From contig CAYSVH010000003.1 of the NCBI GenBank assembly GCA_964434425.1, positions 62,001 through 126,000 on the forward strand: a stretch of 64,000 nt of DNA. The letters run 5' to 3'. The position numbers and the translations under genes were made by a program. Shown here in pieces: positions 63,757 to 64,000 of this stretch (positions are counted from its first letter, which is position 1; every line of letters starts with the position of its first letter). The DNA is from CALMEC01 sp964434425 (GTDB taxonomy: Bacteria > Actinomycetota > Thermoleophilia > Miltoncostaeales > Miltoncostaeaceae). The notes under the pieces are model-generated. The model was not told where the DNA came from. It saw only the letters and a program-made list of their open reading frames with translations, and did not search any database.

Positions 63757-64000
63757 ATGGGCAGCACGGTCATGTCACGAGGTCGCACCGGCCTCCTCGA
63801 CGCCTACCTCCCCGGCGACGCGACGCTGATCAGCTCACCGGGCGGCGCCGTCCTCGCACAGGGGCGCGGAGCGGTGGTTCCCCCGTCGGCCGGCATGAAC
63901 CAGCTGAGCTCGGTGGCGCTTCGCGCCCGGGAGACCCTGGCCGACGCCGTGCGCGAGGGACTGCCACCGCTCCTGGTGGGCGCACTGCCGTTCCATCCCG
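63757..64000 (+). CDS. entC: Isochorismate synthase (N-terminal part, cut by window end)
   Basis: The frame from ATG 63757 is open to the end of the window (81 complete codons). The residues LLDAYLPGDATLISSPGGAVLAQG and the final LLVGALPFHP match the start of DhbC/EntC isochorismate synthases, which convert chorismate to isochorismate, the first step to 2,3-dihydroxybenzoate. Six nt after entA, so the two genes are co-transcribed. The rest of the siderophore operon (isochorismatase, dihydroxybenzoate-AMP ligase, NRPS) is expected outside the window. Confidence 0.85.
   Translation, partial: MGSTVMSRGRTGLLDAYLPGDATLISSPGGAVLAQGRGAVVPPSAGMNQLSSVALRARETLADAVREGLPPLLVGALPFHP

Overview
This is a gene-dense, high-G+C (roughly two-thirds G+C by eye) stretch of a bacterial chromosome. 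It is most likely actinobacterial (Actinomycetota). Supporting signs are an acyl-CoA carboxylase beta/epsilon/alpha set with the small epsilon subunit, an Rpf-like transglycosylase, LytR-CpsA-Psr and YkuD envelope enzymes, leaderless-looking promoters with TANNNT boxes 6-7 nt before the start codon, and the MEP isoprenoid route. The secreted protein with DAAGN...VAW repeats makes me lean towards Thermoleophilia (Solirubrobacterales/Patulibacter-like), but that is inference. No rRNA, tRNA, CRISPR array, insertion sequence or prophage was recognised.

Layout. 1-3300: tail of an FtsX-type ABC permease, small membrane proteins and a secreted protein. 3340-9000 (minus): ftsH, a YihY/BrkB membrane protein and polyphosphate kinase ppk1. 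9158-10384: an M20 amidohydrolase. 10414-15076 (minus): an operon dxs - ispE - membrane protein - subtilisin-like protease. 15289-16908: a GMC oxidoreductase, followed by a three-copy tandem repeat array that exactly fills the gap to rsmA. 17458-22796 (mostly minus): rsmA, tatD, metG, a nucleotidyltransferase-like gene on the other strand, rsmI and an ROK sugar kinase. 22848-26719: LCP protein, FmdB zinc ribbon, polysaccharide deacetylase and a flippase-like membrane protein, with a strongly structured leader before the deacetylase. 26814-28559 (minus): secreted repeat protein. 29203-33055 (minus): the phosphate uptake operon pstSCAB, with a possible PHO box.

33480-35699: folE2, an ACT-domain protein and peptide deformylase, then twin 35-bp palindromes. 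36167-37183 (minus): Rpf-like transglycosylase. 37354-39653: tightly coupled operon of an ExeA-type ATPase, a small protein and two CHAD (polyphosphate-binding type) proteins, the first of which appears to start at ATC. 39690-42821: unknown small proteins and a DUF4143 ATPase behind three 23-bp direct repeats. 43022-44411: a ZTP (pfl) riboswitch controlling glyA. 44846-48448: a small alarmone synthetase and a four-domain NhaA antiporter fusion whose DsbA-like domain has lost its cysteines. 48581-53717: GntR regulator divergent from the acyl-CoA carboxylase operon and a thioesterase, with matching inverted operator-like sites. 53877-58110: VanZ-like protein, yaaA, GNAT acetyltransferase, small helix-turn-helix-like protein, and sucC-sucD. 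58208-61893: L,D-transpeptidase, then a Rad50-like ATPase coupled to a small helical (HEPN-like) protein, a possible defence pair. 62024-64000: secreted beta-helical repeat protein, then the start of a catecholate siderophore operon (entA/dhbA, entC/dhbC) behind an iron-box-like site.

Themes. Phosphate and polyphosphate handling recurs (ppk1, pst, two CHAD genes). Envelope maintenance recurs (FtsH, LCP, Rpf, deacetylase, transpeptidase). One-carbon/folate genes (folE2, def, glyA with ZTP sensing) and translation-quality genes (metG, rsmA, rsmI, def) are scattered between them. Cistrons are commonly joined by ATGA or GTGA overlaps, and several gene ends carry long near-perfect palindromes in place of T-tailed terminators.
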